Assembly: GCA_035517775.1 (NCBI GenBank)
Contig: DATIYF010000024.1
Span: 62,001-126,000 of the forward strand
Source: DATIYF01 sp035517775
Lineage (GTDB): Bacteria; Acidobacteriota; Terriglobia; Terriglobales; Acidobacteriaceae
Direction: 5' to 3'
Length of the DNA stretch: 64,000 nucleotides
Below, one piece after another: positions 42,321-52,246 of the stretch. Under the pieces are notes generated by a model, which saw only the letters and a program-made list of their open reading frames with translations, was not told the origin of the DNA and searched no databases. The position numbers were made by a program, and so were the translations under genes. Every line of letters begins with the position of its first letter. Position 1 is the first letter of the stretch.

Positions 42321-42764
42321 CTATTGCAGGTGTTCCGTTTTGTCCCCGTATTTCACCGTGCCCTCACTCAGGCTGGGCTGCGGGATGCTCTCGTTGGTAT
42401 AAACCTTGCCGGTCTTGCTGATTCGCGCCCCCTCTGCCAGCTCGGCAGCGCTGTAGCTGCTCTGAAAGCGCGCCGCGCCGAAGCGGAAGCCTTGCTCCTG
42501 TTGCGCTGCAGGAGCGCTCGGGGCCGGGGCCGGCGGCGGGACCTCCACCTGCACCACCGGCGCCGGGCCATACCACGAAGGTTGAGCAAACAAGGTGTTC
42601 GTCATCGGCTGCGCATCGAGCGAGACCGAAGGCGTAGTCACCAGCGGCACGAAGGGCGCGGCGTAGGTTCGGGTATTGCTGGCGTAACCGGAGACCACGG
42701 TGACCTGGCCGGCTGCCAGTCCCGCGGCAAGCAAAATGGTGCTGAAAACCACAAGTGAACGCAT
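42321..42764 (-). CDS. Secreted hypothetical protein, Pro/Ala-rich
   Basis: 147 residues with a signal peptide (MRSLVVFSTILLAAGLAAG), a Thr/Pro-rich middle (VEVPPPAPAPSAPAAQQEQ) and a C-terminus SEGTVKYGDKTEHLQ. No recognised domain. Convergent with aroA with 6 bp between stop codons. Probably an extracytoplasmic small protein; function unknown. Confidence 0.65.
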   Translation of the reverse strand: MRSLVVFSTILLAAGLAAGQVTVVSGYASNTRTYAAPFVPLVTTPSVSLDAQPMTNTLFAQPSWYGPAPVVQVEVPPPAPAPSAPAAQQEQGFRFGAARFQSSYSAAELAEGARISKTGKVYTNESIPQPSLSEGTVKYGDKTEHLQ

Positions 42765-42931
42765 ACCAAGCTCCTGGAAGTTCTGCTTTTAAGATTCTCT
42801 GCCCGCCCAGGGGGGTGCTTTCAGGAGAATGCCGCTGCCCCCCAAAGCCGCGAGCAGCGCGGGTTCCCACGATATCAGGCGGGCGGGGTTTCGTCCATCG
42901 CGGAATGAAGATGCCGGTCTGTGGGACCCGG

Positions 42932-43948
42932 CTAGCTTCCAACGTAACGCGCATAAAGGCTTCGCGCCACGGCGGTATCGCTGGTGCCCTTGATGATGGC
43001 GCGGCCATCTGGAAACAGGGTCATCTCGTAAGGGTCGCGCAAGAATTTGAGCACGAAGTTATTGTGCCGGACGGTGCCATGCGGCTCGAGACGGGCCCGC
43101 ATCTCCACGAAATCGAGCGGCCGCTGGCGTTCGTGAATCTGTACCGAGTTGCGGCCGCAGAGGGTGATGTGGGGGCGAGCCTCGCCGGCCAGGTGAGTGA
43201 AATCGCGCTTGCCGCAGGCGCGGCACTCGGGGCGCGGCGCCCCGGCTTCCACTTCGGCGTGCTGGTTCGACCATAAATCAAACGAAAGCAGACTTCGGCG
43301 CAGGCGGTCTTCGGCGCCCACCAGCAGCTTCAGCGCTTCGGTGGCGGCAATCGAAGCCACCAGGTTTACCGCCGAATTCAAAATGCCTGCGGTTTCGCAG
43401 GTTTCCACGGCGCCGCGCGGCGAATCGGGAAACACGCAGGCCAGGCAGGCGGTCTTTCCCGGCAGCACGTTCAGCGTAACGCCGTAGCTTCCGACCGCGG
43501 CGGTGTAAACCCAGGGCAGGGAATTCTTCACCGCAAAATCATTGAGCAGATAGCGGGTTTCGAAATTGTCGGTGCCGTCGAGAACAACCTGCACTCCGGA
43601 GAGAAGTGTTTCAATGTTCTCGGGAACCAGGTCCGTTACTTCGGGCTCGACCACAATCTGCGAGTTGAAGGCGGCAATCTTTTTTGCTGCGGCGATTGCT
43701 TTGGGCAGGGAGTCGGCGGCATCGGCCTCGTCGAACAGGCACTGCCGCTGCAGATTGCTGGGCTCGACGTAATCGCGGTCAATGATGTGCAGCCTGCCAA
43801 CGCCCGCCCGCGCCAGCAGCGAAGCCAGCACCGAGCCGATCGCGCCGCAGCCCACAATGGCTACCCGGCCCTCGGTCACGCGCTGTTGACCTTCGGGGCC
43901 GATTCCCGCAAACAGCACCTGCCGCGAATATCGTTGCTGAAGATCCAA
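42932..43948 (-). CDS. ThiF/MoeB/HesA-type E1-like enzyme
   Basis: Adenylating enzyme that activates a ubiquitin-like sulfur carrier (ThiS or MoaD). 338 residues. Nucleotide motif VGCGAIGS (residues 32-39), R-L-H-I-I-D-R-D-Y-V-E-x-S-N-L-Q-R-Q motif (adenylation), Asp in DGTDNFETRY, and zinc Cys pairs CLAC and CRAC. A C-terminal extension of about 80 residues follows the zinc site (ITLCGRNSVQIHERQRP onward), as in MoeB. No carrier gene is adjacent, so the pathway (thiamine, molybdopterin or cysteine) cannot be told. Confidence 0.88.
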   Translation of the reverse strand: MDLQQRYSRQVLFAGIGPEGQQRVTEGRVAIVGCGAIGSVLASLLARAGVGRLHIIDRDYVEPSNLQRQCLFDEADAADSLPKAIAAAKKIAAFNSQIVVEPEVTDLVPENIETLLSGVQVVLDGTDNFETRYLLNDFAVKNSLPWVYTAAVGSYGVTLNVLPGKTACLACVFPDSPRGAVETCETAGILNSAVNLVASIAATEALKLLVGAEDRLRRSLLSFDLWSNQHAEVEAGAPRPECRACGKRDFTHLAGEARPHITLCGRNSVQIHERQRPLDFVEMRARLEPHGTVRHNNFVLKFLRDPYEMTLFPDGRAIIKGTSDTAVARSLYARYVGS

Positions 43949-44179
43949 GTCTGCTGCGCTCCCAAGGCAGGGTCAGGCTCGGGTTCCAAGGAGGTCACCC
44001 GTGCTGGCTGCTCATCCCAGTTATTATAGGTTTAATCTGCGTGAACTCATGGTGGAAGCATACTGCGGCCCCGGCCGCGACCATCCCGCCGAAATGCCGC
44101 AAGCGGGTTGCCGGCTATCGGCAGTGACCCTGGGGCCATTTCACAACGCAGGACGCGCTGTTTCCATTGAGGAGCTGGA

Positions 44180-47100
44180 TTGCCATTGAGGGGGAGCCTG
44201 TCCGCCACGCTGGCCGTGCTGGGGTGCATTCTGGCATCCGGCCCAGCTTCCCGGGCCAGTACGCCGGCGCGCCAGCCCGAGGCCCAGAGTCAATCGGGGG
44301 AGAAGAATTCCCAAACTTTGCCGATAGCAGTAGATAGCTCCAAGTACGAAGGGTTGCGCGTCCAGGAAATCCGCTTTCCCGATGTGGCTGGCAACGAGCA
44401 GGCCCAACTCGCGGACTTGATTCCTCAACACGCGGGCGCCCCGCTCGATCACGAACTGGTCCGGCAGAGCATTCGGGCGCTGTTTGCTACGGGCCGCTTC
44501 TCCGATATTCAAGCGGAGGTCGAAGCGGTCGCCCCGCAGGCGGTTCGGCTCGATTTCCTTACCAGCCCCAATTATTTCGTGGGCGTGGTGAACGTGGAAG
44601 GCGCACCCGGCCACCCCAGCGCCAGCCAGATCGCCAATGCCTGCAAGCTTCAGCTGGGCGAGCTGTTCACCCAGGAAAAGCTGGACCGTGGCCTCGAGAA
44701 TATGCGGCGCCTGATGGAAGAAAACGGTTACTACCGCGCCTCAATCCACGAAGACCTGACCAAACATTCTGAAATTCAGCAACTCGGCATAGTTTTCGTG
44801 GTTACGCCCGGCGCTCAGGCGCATGTGGGAAAGTTGAATGTCACCGGACATCCCGGTTACGCGACCGCCGAAATCGAAAATGTAGCCAGGATGCATCCCG
44901 GCGACCTGGTCTCGGCGCAGCGGGTGAACCGGGCTCTCGATCGCCTGCGCAAGAAATATCAGAAGGGCAACCACTGGCTGGCGGAGGTAACCATTGCCGA
45001 CCGTCATTACCAGGCTTCTTCCAACGCAGTCGACTATACGTTTGCCATTGAGCCCGGCCCGGTGGTGCACATTGAAGCCGAAGGTTTTCACGTCAGCCGC
45101 AGCGTGCTCAAGCGAACCATTCCCGTTTATCAGGAAAATGCCCTGGACGACGATCTGCTCAATGAAGGCCGGCGCAATCTGCTGAATTACCTGCAGACGC
45201 GCGGCTACTTCGAAGCCAAGGTCACCATCCACAAGCAGGGCAGCCCATCGGGCGCTGAAATGCGCGTGGTTTATCGCATTGATCCCGGCGCCCGGCACAA
45301 ACTGGTGAAGTTGACCATCGCCGGCAATCATTACTTTGACAAAGACACCCTGCTCTCTCTCCTGCAGGTGCAGGTAGCCGGGCGCCTGCTCTCCCATGGG
45401 CGTTACAGCCAGCGCATGCTGAGCGACGATATCACCGGCCTCGAAGCGCTCTACCACGCCAGCGGCTTCGACGACGTCAAGATTTCGAGCAACGTCATTG
45501 ATAACTATGAGGGGCAGGAAAATCAGCTGGCGGTCTCGCTGCAGGTGGAAGAAGGACCCCAGACCCTGGTCGGCGCGCTGCATCTGGTGGGCAATAAAAC
45601 CTTCTCGGAAGCGCAACTCAGTCCACACCTCAATACCGCGCCCAATCAGCCTTTTTCAGAGATCAATATTTCTCAGGACCGCGACACCGTGCTGAACTAC
45701 TACTTCAACCGTGGCTTCCCGGATGCGACTTTTGAGGCGTCAGCCAAGCCCATACCGGGGGAAGCCAACCGCATGGATGTGACCTTCACCATCCACGAAG
45801 GCCAGCAGGTGTTCGTCAACCGGGTGCTGGTGGCCGGTCTGCATTACACCCGCCCCTTCGTGGTGGACCGCGAGATGGAAATCAAGCCAGGCGACCCGCT
45901 AAGCGAAATTGACATGCTCGAGACCCAACGCCGCCTCTACGACCTGGGAATTTTCAATCAGGTGGATACGGCGGTGCAGAATCCCGCCGGCGTGGAGAAG
46001 AAGAAGAACGTGCTGGTGGAGGTGCAGGAGGCCAAGCGCTACACCTTCGATTACGGCTTCGGTTTTGAGTTTCAGACCGGCCAGCCGACTTCGAGCACCA
46101 ACCAGCCGCAAGGGGCAACCGGCGTAAGCCCGCGTGTTTCCTTTGGCGTTACCCGCCTTAACTTTCGCGGCCGCGATCACACCCTGAGTTTCAATGCCCA
46201 TGTCGGCCGGCTGCAGCAGCGCGGCCTGGTCAGCTATGACGCTCCCCGCTGGTTCAACAATCCGAACTGGCGGCTCTCCATCACCGCCTTCTACGACAAC
46301 ACCGTGGACGTCACTACCTTCACCTCCAAGCGCCTGGAAGGCTCGGTGCAGGCCGAGCAGACTATCAGCAAGGCCAGCACCATGGATTATCGCTTCACTT
46401 ACCGGCGGGTGCAGGCCACCGACATCCCCCCCAATCTCACCCAGGATCTGCTGCTTTCTCTGCCGACTCGCGTCGGCGGACCGGGCTTCACCTATATTCG
46501 CGACAAACGCGACAACGCCCTGGAGAGTACCAAGGGCACTTACACCACCGCCGACGCCTTCGTTGCCTCCAGCAAGTTCAGTTCCGAGGCCGACTTCAGC
46601 CGTATCCTGCTGCAGAATTCCAGCTACTACGCCTTCGGCAAGAACCGCCTCCCCGGCCGCAAATACGTGTTCGCCCGCTCTACCCGCATCGGTGTGGAGA
46701 CGCCCTTCGGCAGCAGTGTGCTGCGCCCGCCGGGAGAGTGTCCCGCACAAGGTGCGCCCGAGCAATGCTTGCCGCTGCCCGAACTTTTCTTCACCGGCGG
46801 CGGCAACTCGCATCGTGGCTTTGGCCTGAACCAGGCCGGGCCGCGCGACCCCAATACCGGATATCCCTTAGGCGGAGGCGCCCTCTTCATAAACAACATT
46901 GAGCTTCGCTTTCCTCCCGTGACCCTGCCCTTTTTTCAGGACAATCTAAGCTTTGCCATCTTTCACGATGCCGGCAATGTCTTTACCAATACCAACGATA
47001 TGCTGCACAACCTGCTGCGCTGGCGGCAAAAAGACCCGCAGCTTTGCCTGCAGGAGAGTACTCACACCCAATGCGATTACAACTACATCTCCCAGGCGAT

Positions 47101-47284
47101 TGGAGTGGGGGTGCGATATAAGACACCCATTGGCCCGGTCCGCTTCGACTTCGGGTACAATCTCAACCCGCCGGCCTATCCCAGTTTCCAAAGTGTCACG
47201 TCCAACGGCCAAACAGAAAGTGTTTTTGTTCCGCAACATTTATCGCATTTCAATGTTTTCTTTAGTATCGGGCAGACATTCTGA
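44180..47284 (+). CDS. Omp85-family outer-membrane assembly protein with about seven POTRA repeats
   Basis: 1034 residues. The TTG start follows GAGGAGCTGGA and gives a signal peptide. POTRA-like repeats of 75-90 residues are readable from about residue 57 to 620; repeats end in patterns such as VTPG, IEPGP, IDPG, VEEGP and HEGQ. The C-terminal barrel (about 640-1034) contains the Omp85 SRVSFGVTRLNFRGRDHTLSFNAH and FTGGGNSHRGFGLN motifs and ends in a Phe (IGQTF), as beta-barrels do. Usual counts are 5 in BamA and 3 in TamA. It is followed by a SurA-like gene and tamB, so TamA/BamA-like assembly is inferred. Confidence 0.88.
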   Translation: MPLRGSLSATLAVLGCILASGPASRASTPARQPEAQSQSGEKNSQTLPIAVDSSKYEGLRVQEIRFPDVAGNEQAQLADLIPQHAGAPLDHELVRQSIRALFATGRFSDIQAEVEAVAPQAVRLDFLTSPNYFVGVVNVEGAPGHPSASQIANACKLQLGELFTQEKLDRGLENMRRLMEENGYYRASIHEDLTKHSEIQQLGIVFVVTPGAQAHVGKLNVTGHPGYATAEIENVARMHPGDLVSAQRVNRALDRLRKKYQKGNHWLAEVTIADRHYQASSNAVDYTFAIEPGPVVHIEAEGFHVSRSVLKRTIPVYQENALDDDLLNEGRRNLLNYLQTRGYFEAKVTIHKQGSPSGAEMRVVYRIDPGARHKLVKLTIAGNHYFDKDTLLSLLQVQVAGRLLSHGRYSQRMLSDDITGLEALYHASGFDDVKISSNVIDNYEGQENQLAVSLQVEEGPQTLVGALHLVGNKTFSEAQLSPHLNTAPNQPFSEINISQDRDTVLNYYFNRGFPDATFEASAKPIPGEANRMDVTFTIHEGQQVFVNRVLVAGLHYTRPFVVDREMEIKPGDPLSEIDMLETQRRLYDLGIFNQVDTAVQNPAGVEKKKNVLVEVQEAKRYTFDYGFGFEFQTGQPTSSTNQPQGATGVSPRVSFGVTRLNFRGRDHTLSFNAHVGRLQQRGLVSYDAPRWFNNPNWRLSITAFYDNTVDVTTFTSKRLEGSVQAEQTISKASTMDYRFTYRRVQATDIPPNLTQDLLLSLPTRVGGPGFTYIRDKRDNALESTKGTYTTADAFVASSKFSSEADFSRILLQNSSYYAFGKNRLPGRKYVFARSTRIGVETPFGSSVLRPPGECPAQGAPEQCLPLPELFFTGGGNSHRGFGLNQAGPRDPNTGYPLGGGALFINNIELRFPPVTLPFFQDNLSFAIFHDAGNVFTNTNDMLHNLLRWRQKDPQLCLQESTHTQCDYNYISQAIGVGVRYKTPIGPVRFDFGYNLNPPAYPSFQSVTSNGQTESVFVPQHLSHFNVFFSIGQTF

Positions 47285-47973
47285 TGTTCAAAAAGGCCTT
47301 AGCCTCGATGGGACTGGTCCTCTCGCTCGCGCTCACGGCCGCTGCGCAAGGGCCTGCCATCTTAGACCGCATTGTCGCCACCGTGAATGGCAGCCCCATT
47401 TTGCAAAGCGACTGGGAAGAAGCCGTGCGTTACGAGGCATTTATCGCCGGCCATCCCCTCGACCAGGTTACCGGCGGCGAACGCAAAGCGGCGCTTGACC
47501 GCCTGATTGATCAGGAACTTCTGCGTGAGCAGATGCAGGCTTCTGATTTCCCCCAGGCCACGGAAGACGAAATCCGCCAGCGGGTGGAACAGGTTCGCAA
47601 GCAATATCCCGGCGCGGAAACCGATTCCGGCTGGCAGAGCATTCTGGCTGAATACAACCTCACGGAAAGCGAACTGCGGGGCCGTATCGCCCTGCAGTTG
47701 AACCTCATGCGCCTGGTGGATGCCCGCCTGCGGCCCAACGTCAGCATTGATAATAAGAGCATTGAGAGCTACTACAGCCAGGAGCTTCTGCCCCAGCTCC
47801 GCCAGCAGGGCGCCAAGGAAGTGCCGCTGGCGGACGTGACCCCCAAGATCAAAGAGCTGCTCACCCAGCGCAAAGTCAGCGAATTGCTCACCGCCTGGCT
47901 GCAAAATCTGCGCGCCGGCAGTGAAATTCACACCATGCTTCCCCAGCCTGCTCCCGGGGACCAGGCGCAATGA
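47284..47973 (+). CDS. SurA-like periplasmic chaperone lacking a PPIase domain
   Basis: 229 residues: signal peptide (MFKKALASMGLVLSLALTAAAQ) and a SurA N-terminal-domain protein (ILDRIVATVNGSPILQSDWEEAVR). The parvulin domain of SurA is absent; the protein ends in a short helix and polar tail. It should bind unfolded outer-membrane proteins without proline isomerisation. The ATG overlaps the Omp85 stop as TGATG, and tamB overlaps its end as ATGA, so the three are translationally linked. Confidence 0.85.
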   Translation: MFKKALASMGLVLSLALTAAAQGPAILDRIVATVNGSPILQSDWEEAVRYEAFIAGHPLDQVTGGERKAALDRLIDQELLREQMQASDFPQATEDEIRQRVEQVRKQYPGAETDSGWQSILAEYNLTESELRGRIALQLNLMRLVDARLRPNVSIDNKSIESYYSQELLPQLRQQGAKEVPLADVTPKIKELLTQRKVSELLTAWLQNLRAGSEIHTMLPQPAPGDQAQ

Positions 47974-50900
47974 CCGCGGCCGGCGCCAAACCGCGTCGGC
48001 GCAGGCTTTGGCTCTATCTGCTGGTTTCCAGTCTTTCCTTCCTTCTTCTATTGGCCGGCGCCGGCTGGTACATCACAACTGACTCCTTTCAGGCCATGGT
48101 CCGCCGCCGCCTGGTGGCAGAGCTGGAGCGCATTACCGGCGGCCGCGTCGAACTGGGAAGCTTCCATACCACCCCGTTGCGCTTTCGTGTAGAGGTGCGG
48201 AACCTGACCATTCATGGCCGCGAGGCCGCCGGCCAGGTGCCTTATGCCCACGCCGATCGCGTATTTGCGCAGGTGAAGATCATCTCTGTTCTGGGCTTCG
48301 AGTTCGGCTTCAGCTCCCTGACCCTTGAGCGCCCGGTCGTCCACATCATCGTCTATCCCGACGGCACAACCAATCAGCCTACGCCCCGCATGACAAGAAA
48401 TTCCGCCAACCCGATGCAACGCCTGTTTGCGCTCTCCATCCGCCGTCTGGAAGTGCGCCACGGAGAACTGATCTGGAATGACCAGGTCACGCCCCTCGAT
48501 TTCAGCGCCAACGACGTCTCGGCGGACATGAACTACTCGCTTTTTCACCGCCGCTACGAAACCGACCTTCTTCTGGGCAGGATCGTCACCCGGGTGAAGG
48601 AGTATCGTCCTGTCGCCTGGATGGCAGAGGCGCACTTTGCGCTGGGCTCAAACGATATTGAGCTGCGGTCGCTGCGCGCCAGATCGGGCCATTCACACCT
48701 CGAGGCCAGCGGCCGGATTGACAACTTTCGCCAGCCCCACTTTGCCGGCACCTACCACGGTGTGTTCGATCTGCTCGAAGCGGCGGGAATTCTGCGCCAA
48801 CCCCAACTGCGCAAGGGGGGGTTGGAAGTTTCCGGCCATGGCACCTGGTCGGTCGAGCATTTTGCTTGCGCTGGGAGGCTGGCGCTCAAAGACTTCGAGT
48901 GGCGCGATAAATCTCTCACCCTGGCCAATGCTTCCGGCTATTCAGACTTCTCCCTCGATAATCAGCGCTTTGCTCTGTCGCATCTTCAGGCGCAACTTCT
49001 CGGGGGAAGCGTGAGCGGTGATGCCGAGATGGCCAACTGGCTGGCCCCCGCTCCGAAAAAGCCGCGAGCGAACAGTGGGGAGGAACAGAAGGGAAGCGCA
49101 ACCCTGCGCCTGAAAAATATTTCCGTCGCCGACCTGGCCGCCACTTTCTCCACGCCGTCATTGCCCTTGCAGCGAATGAATCCTGCCGGAGCCACCACCG
49201 GATTGCTCGACCTCAAGTGGCGTGGATCGCTGTCACGCGCCGAGGTCGCGGCCGCGCTGGAGGTGAATCCCCCCGCTCATGCAGCTGCGTCCCAGCTTCC
49301 GCTGGCGGCTCACCTCAAAGCCACTTATTACGTTTCCTCCGGAGAGATCGAAGTAGCCGAGCTCAACGCTTCCACCCGCGCCACCCAACTCCATGCCGCC
49401 GGACGCCTCGGCGTTTCTGGAGCACTGCATCTCTCCGTCACTAACTCGGACCTGAGCGAATGGCAACCGATCCTGGCGGCGTTCGGGCGGCCGGAGCACA
49501 TTCCCGTGCTGCTGCACGGACACGCCAGCTTCAGCGGAACCGCCAGCGGCAAGATTCCTGATCTAGCGCTCGCCGGCAATCTGCAGATGCAGGACTTCGC
49601 TTACCTGGCGCCGGCCACGGCCCGTACGCCCCCACAGTCAGTTCATTGGGACAGCCTGACCGCGGGAATTCAACTTTCCCAGCGCCTGCTTGCCGTGCAC
49701 AACGCCACTCTGCGGCACGGCAACACCGACATCAACTTCAGCCTGAGCGCGCAGCTCAGCCGGGGCCGTCTCACAGATCAGAGCCCGCTCAGCACCCAAG
49801 TTGCGATGCACAATGCCGACCTGGGTGAAGTTTTGGGCCTGGCGGGATACAACTACCCGCTCCGCGGGACGGTCAACCTATCACTAAGCGCTTCCGGCAC
49901 CCGCAACCAGCTTGCGGGAAGCGGACATCTCCAGCTCACGAGCGGCAGTTTCTACGGAGAAGCGGTGCAAAGCCTGGCCTGCGATGTTCGCTTTGGCGGC
50001 GGCGAGGCGCAGTGCAGCAATCTTCAGCTGGCCTATGGCGCGGCGCGGGTAAGCGGAACTGCGGCCTACAATCCTTTCACTCAGGGCTTTCGCTTCAACC
50101 TGAAGGGCACGAATTTCGACCTCGCCACTGTGCCCGGAGTGCGCTCCAGCCGCTTCGGCGTCAGTGGAGGTATGGATTTCACCGCGCAAGGCTCGGGCAC
50201 TCCGGCAGAACCCTCGATTAATGCTACCGTACATCTGCGGGGCTTGAACCTCGATCACTCTCCCGTCGGCGATTTCACTCTGCAAGCCACCACCCGCGGC
50301 GCTGAGCTTCAGCTCGTCGGCCGTTCGCAGTTCCAAAATTCCGCGCTCAACCTCGATGGCACCGTCCAGCTGCGCGCCAACTGGCGTGGCGTGATCAACG
50401 CACAATTTGAGCATCTGGCCGGCGACCGGCTGCTGCAGCTCTATGTCCGCAACCCGCTCATCGGCCATACTCTCGCCAGCGGCAATTTGCGAATCGAAGG
50501 ACCGCTGCGCCATCCCGGTGAGTTGACCGTGGCAGGTTCTCTCACTGATCTGCAAGTGGGCGTCGAGACCGTTCGTATGCGCAACGACGGCCCGGTGCGC
50601 TTCGCCGCTTCGCCGCAGCTCTTCTGGGTTCAGCCTTTCCACCTGGTGGGCGACGGCACCGATCTCTTTGGGCATGGCACGGTGAGAATGAACGGCGAGC
50701 GCCCCCTCGATCTCTCGCTGCAAGGCCGGCTGAATCTGAAGCTGATCGAGACCTTCGATCCCGACTTCACTTCTTCGGGCACAGTGGCCGTGGATATGAC
50801 GGTCACCGGTACGGTCGCCAAGCCCGTCACGCAGGGACGCTTCCAGGTGACCGACGGCGCCATCGCTTACATTGACTTGCCCAGCGCCCTGAGCGGCATC

Positions 50901-51989
50901 AACGGCACCATGTTATTCAGCCAGAATCATGTGCAAATCGAAAATCTCACCGCCCACACCGGCGGGGGAGACGTGAGTTTCACGGGCAGCGCCACCTGGC
51001 TGAACCGGCAGTTGAGTTTCGACCTCAATCTGCGGGCTCGCGATGTGCGCCTGCGCTACCCGCCGGGGGTGAGTTCCACCGCGGACGCCAACCTGCGATT
51101 CGCCGGCAATTCCAGCGCTTCAGCGCTGACCGGAGACGTGACCATCACCAAGCTGGCCGTGATGCCGGGCTTTGACTTCGGCGCCTACCTGGCCACCAGC
51201 TCACGCACCGTCACGTTGCCGCAAACCAATCCGCTGCTCAACCGCATTCGCCTCGACGTCCACATCGTGACCACTCCCGAGCTGCAGATGCAGACCGCGG
51301 TGGCCCGGCTCTCCGGCGACGCCGACCTGCGCCTGCGGGGCACCGCCGCCAAACCCGTGGTCCTCGGCCGCGCCGATGTGCTCGAAGGCGAGGTCTATTT
51401 CAACGGCACGAAATATGAGTTGCAGCGCGGCGAGGTTTCGTTCACCAACCCGGTAACCACCACTCCACTGCTCGACCTGCAGGCCACGACTCAGGTTCGA
51501 GACTACGACGTTACCCTCGATCTCAACGGCCCGCCCGATAAACTCAAGGTCACCTACCGCTCCGAGCCGCCTCTGCCCGAGGCTGATATCATCACCCTGC
51601 TTGCGCTCGGGCAGACCACGCAGGAATCCGCCCAGCTCCAGCAGACCGGACAGAACGCCTTCACCCAGGAAGCTTCCAGCGCCATCATCAGCGAAGCGCT
51701 CAACGCCACCGTCAGCAATCGGGTGCAGCGGCTGTTTGGCGTGAGCCGCATCAAGATCAACCCCCAAGGCATCAGCACTGAGACCAATCCCGCGCGCGGC
51801 CCCCAGGTTACCATTGAGCAGCAGGTGGGCAACCAGGTCACGCTCAGCTACAGCACCAGCGTTTCGCAGGCTTCGCAGCAGATCATTCAGGCGGAGTATG
51901 ACATTACCCATAACGTCTCGCTCATCGGCCTGCGCGACCAGAACGGCGTGGTCAGCTTCGATGTGAGAATCCGGCAAAGAAAGAAGTGA
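47970..51989 (+). CDS. tamB: TamB/DUF490 family translocation protein
   Basis: 1339 residues. One N-terminal membrane helix (LWLYLLVSSLSFLLLLAGAGWYI), then a very long beta-helix region with many hydrophobic strand repeats, and the DUF490 C-terminal domain (about 1080-1330, with FGVSRIKINPQGISTE and QVTIEQQVGNQVTLSYSTSV). It spans the periplasm and works with TamA-type Omp85 proteins to insert or transport lipids and outer-membrane proteins. The ATG overlaps the SurA-like stop by 4 bp. The last 17 bases of coding (51960-51976) recur 156 bp downstream. Confidence 0.92.
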   Translation: MTAAGAKPRRRRLWLYLLVSSLSFLLLLAGAGWYITTDSFQAMVRRRLVAELERITGGRVELGSFHTTPLRFRVEVRNLTIHGREAAGQVPYAHADRVFAQVKIISVLGFEFGFSSLTLERPVVHIIVYPDGTTNQPTPRMTRNSANPMQRLFALSIRRLEVRHGELIWNDQVTPLDFSANDVSADMNYSLFHRRYETDLLLGRIVTRVKEYRPVAWMAEAHFALGSNDIELRSLRARSGHSHLEASGRIDNFRQPHFAGTYHGVFDLLEAAGILRQPQLRKGGLEVSGHGTWSVEHFACAGRLALKDFEWRDKSLTLANASGYSDFSLDNQRFALSHLQAQLLGGSVSGDAEMANWLAPAPKKPRANSGEEQKGSATLRLKNISVADLAATFSTPSLPLQRMNPAGATTGLLDLKWRGSLSRAEVAAALEVNPPAHAAASQLPLAAHLKATYYVSSGEIEVAELNASTRATQLHAAGRLGVSGALHLSVTNSDLSEWQPILAAFGRPEHIPVLLHGHASFSGTASGKIPDLALAGNLQMQDFAYLAPATARTPPQSVHWDSLTAGIQLSQRLLAVHNATLRHGNTDINFSLSAQLSRGRLTDQSPLSTQVAMHNADLGEVLGLAGYNYPLRGTVNLSLSASGTRNQLAGSGHLQLTSGSFYGEAVQSLACDVRFGGGEAQCSNLQLAYGAARVSGTAAYNPFTQGFRFNLKGTNFDLATVPGVRSSRFGVSGGMDFTAQGSGTPAEPSINATVHLRGLNLDHSPVGDFTLQATTRGAELQLVGRSQFQNSALNLDGTVQLRANWRGVINAQFEHLAGDRLLQLYVRNPLIGHTLASGNLRIEGPLRHPGELTVAGSLTDLQVGVETVRMRNDGPVRFAASPQLFWVQPFHLVGDGTDLFGHGTVRMNGERPLDLSLQGRLNLKLIETFDPDFTSSGTVAVDMTVTGTVAKPVTQGRFQVTDGAIAYIDLPSALSGINGTMLFSQNHVQIENLTAHTGGGDVSFTGSATWLNRQLSFDLNLRARDVRLRYPPGVSSTADANLRFAGNSSASALTGDVTITKLAVMPGFDFGAYLATSSRTVTLPQTNPLLNRIRLDVHIVTTPELQMQTAVARLSGDADLRLRGTAAKPVVLGRADVLEGEVYFNGTKYELQRGEVSFTNPVTTTPLLDLQATTQVRDYDVTLDLNGPPDKLKVTYRSEPPLPEADIITLLALGQTTQESAQLQQTGQNAFTQEASSAIISEALNATVSNRVQRLFGVSRIKINPQGISTETNPARGPQVTIEQQVGNQVTLSYSTSVSQASQQIIQAEYDITHNVSLIGLRDQNGVVSFDVRIRQRKK

Positions 51990-52073
51990 TGATCAGAGCG
52001 CAAAGTGCGAAGCATACCCGGGGACACAAGGGTCCACTTTTTTGCAAGCGCAAAAACCATTGGGAGGGATTTT

Positions 52074-52194
52074 CTTCGTGATACTTCGCGCCCTTCGCGG
52101 CGAAAAAGATTTTAAGATGTGAGAATCCGGCAGGGAGAGGATGGGAAAAGTCTCCTTCGTGTGCCTTCGCGCCCTTCGCGGTGAAAAGATTTTA
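52074..52194. repeat. Direct repeat in the tamB-pcm gap
   Basis: Two copies of a sequence of about 40 bp (52074-52115 and 52155-52194) both reading CTTCGTG...CTTCGCGCCCTTCGCGG[CT]GAAAAAGATTTTA with small changes. Between them is a 17-bp copy (52116-52132) of the end of tamB (51960-51976). No gene fits the 257-bp gap. Confidence 0.75.
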
Positions 52195-52246
52195 GGCTGG
52201 CGCTCGAATTGCAATCCTGGCTTCCGCGATATCCTTAACCCCGAAC

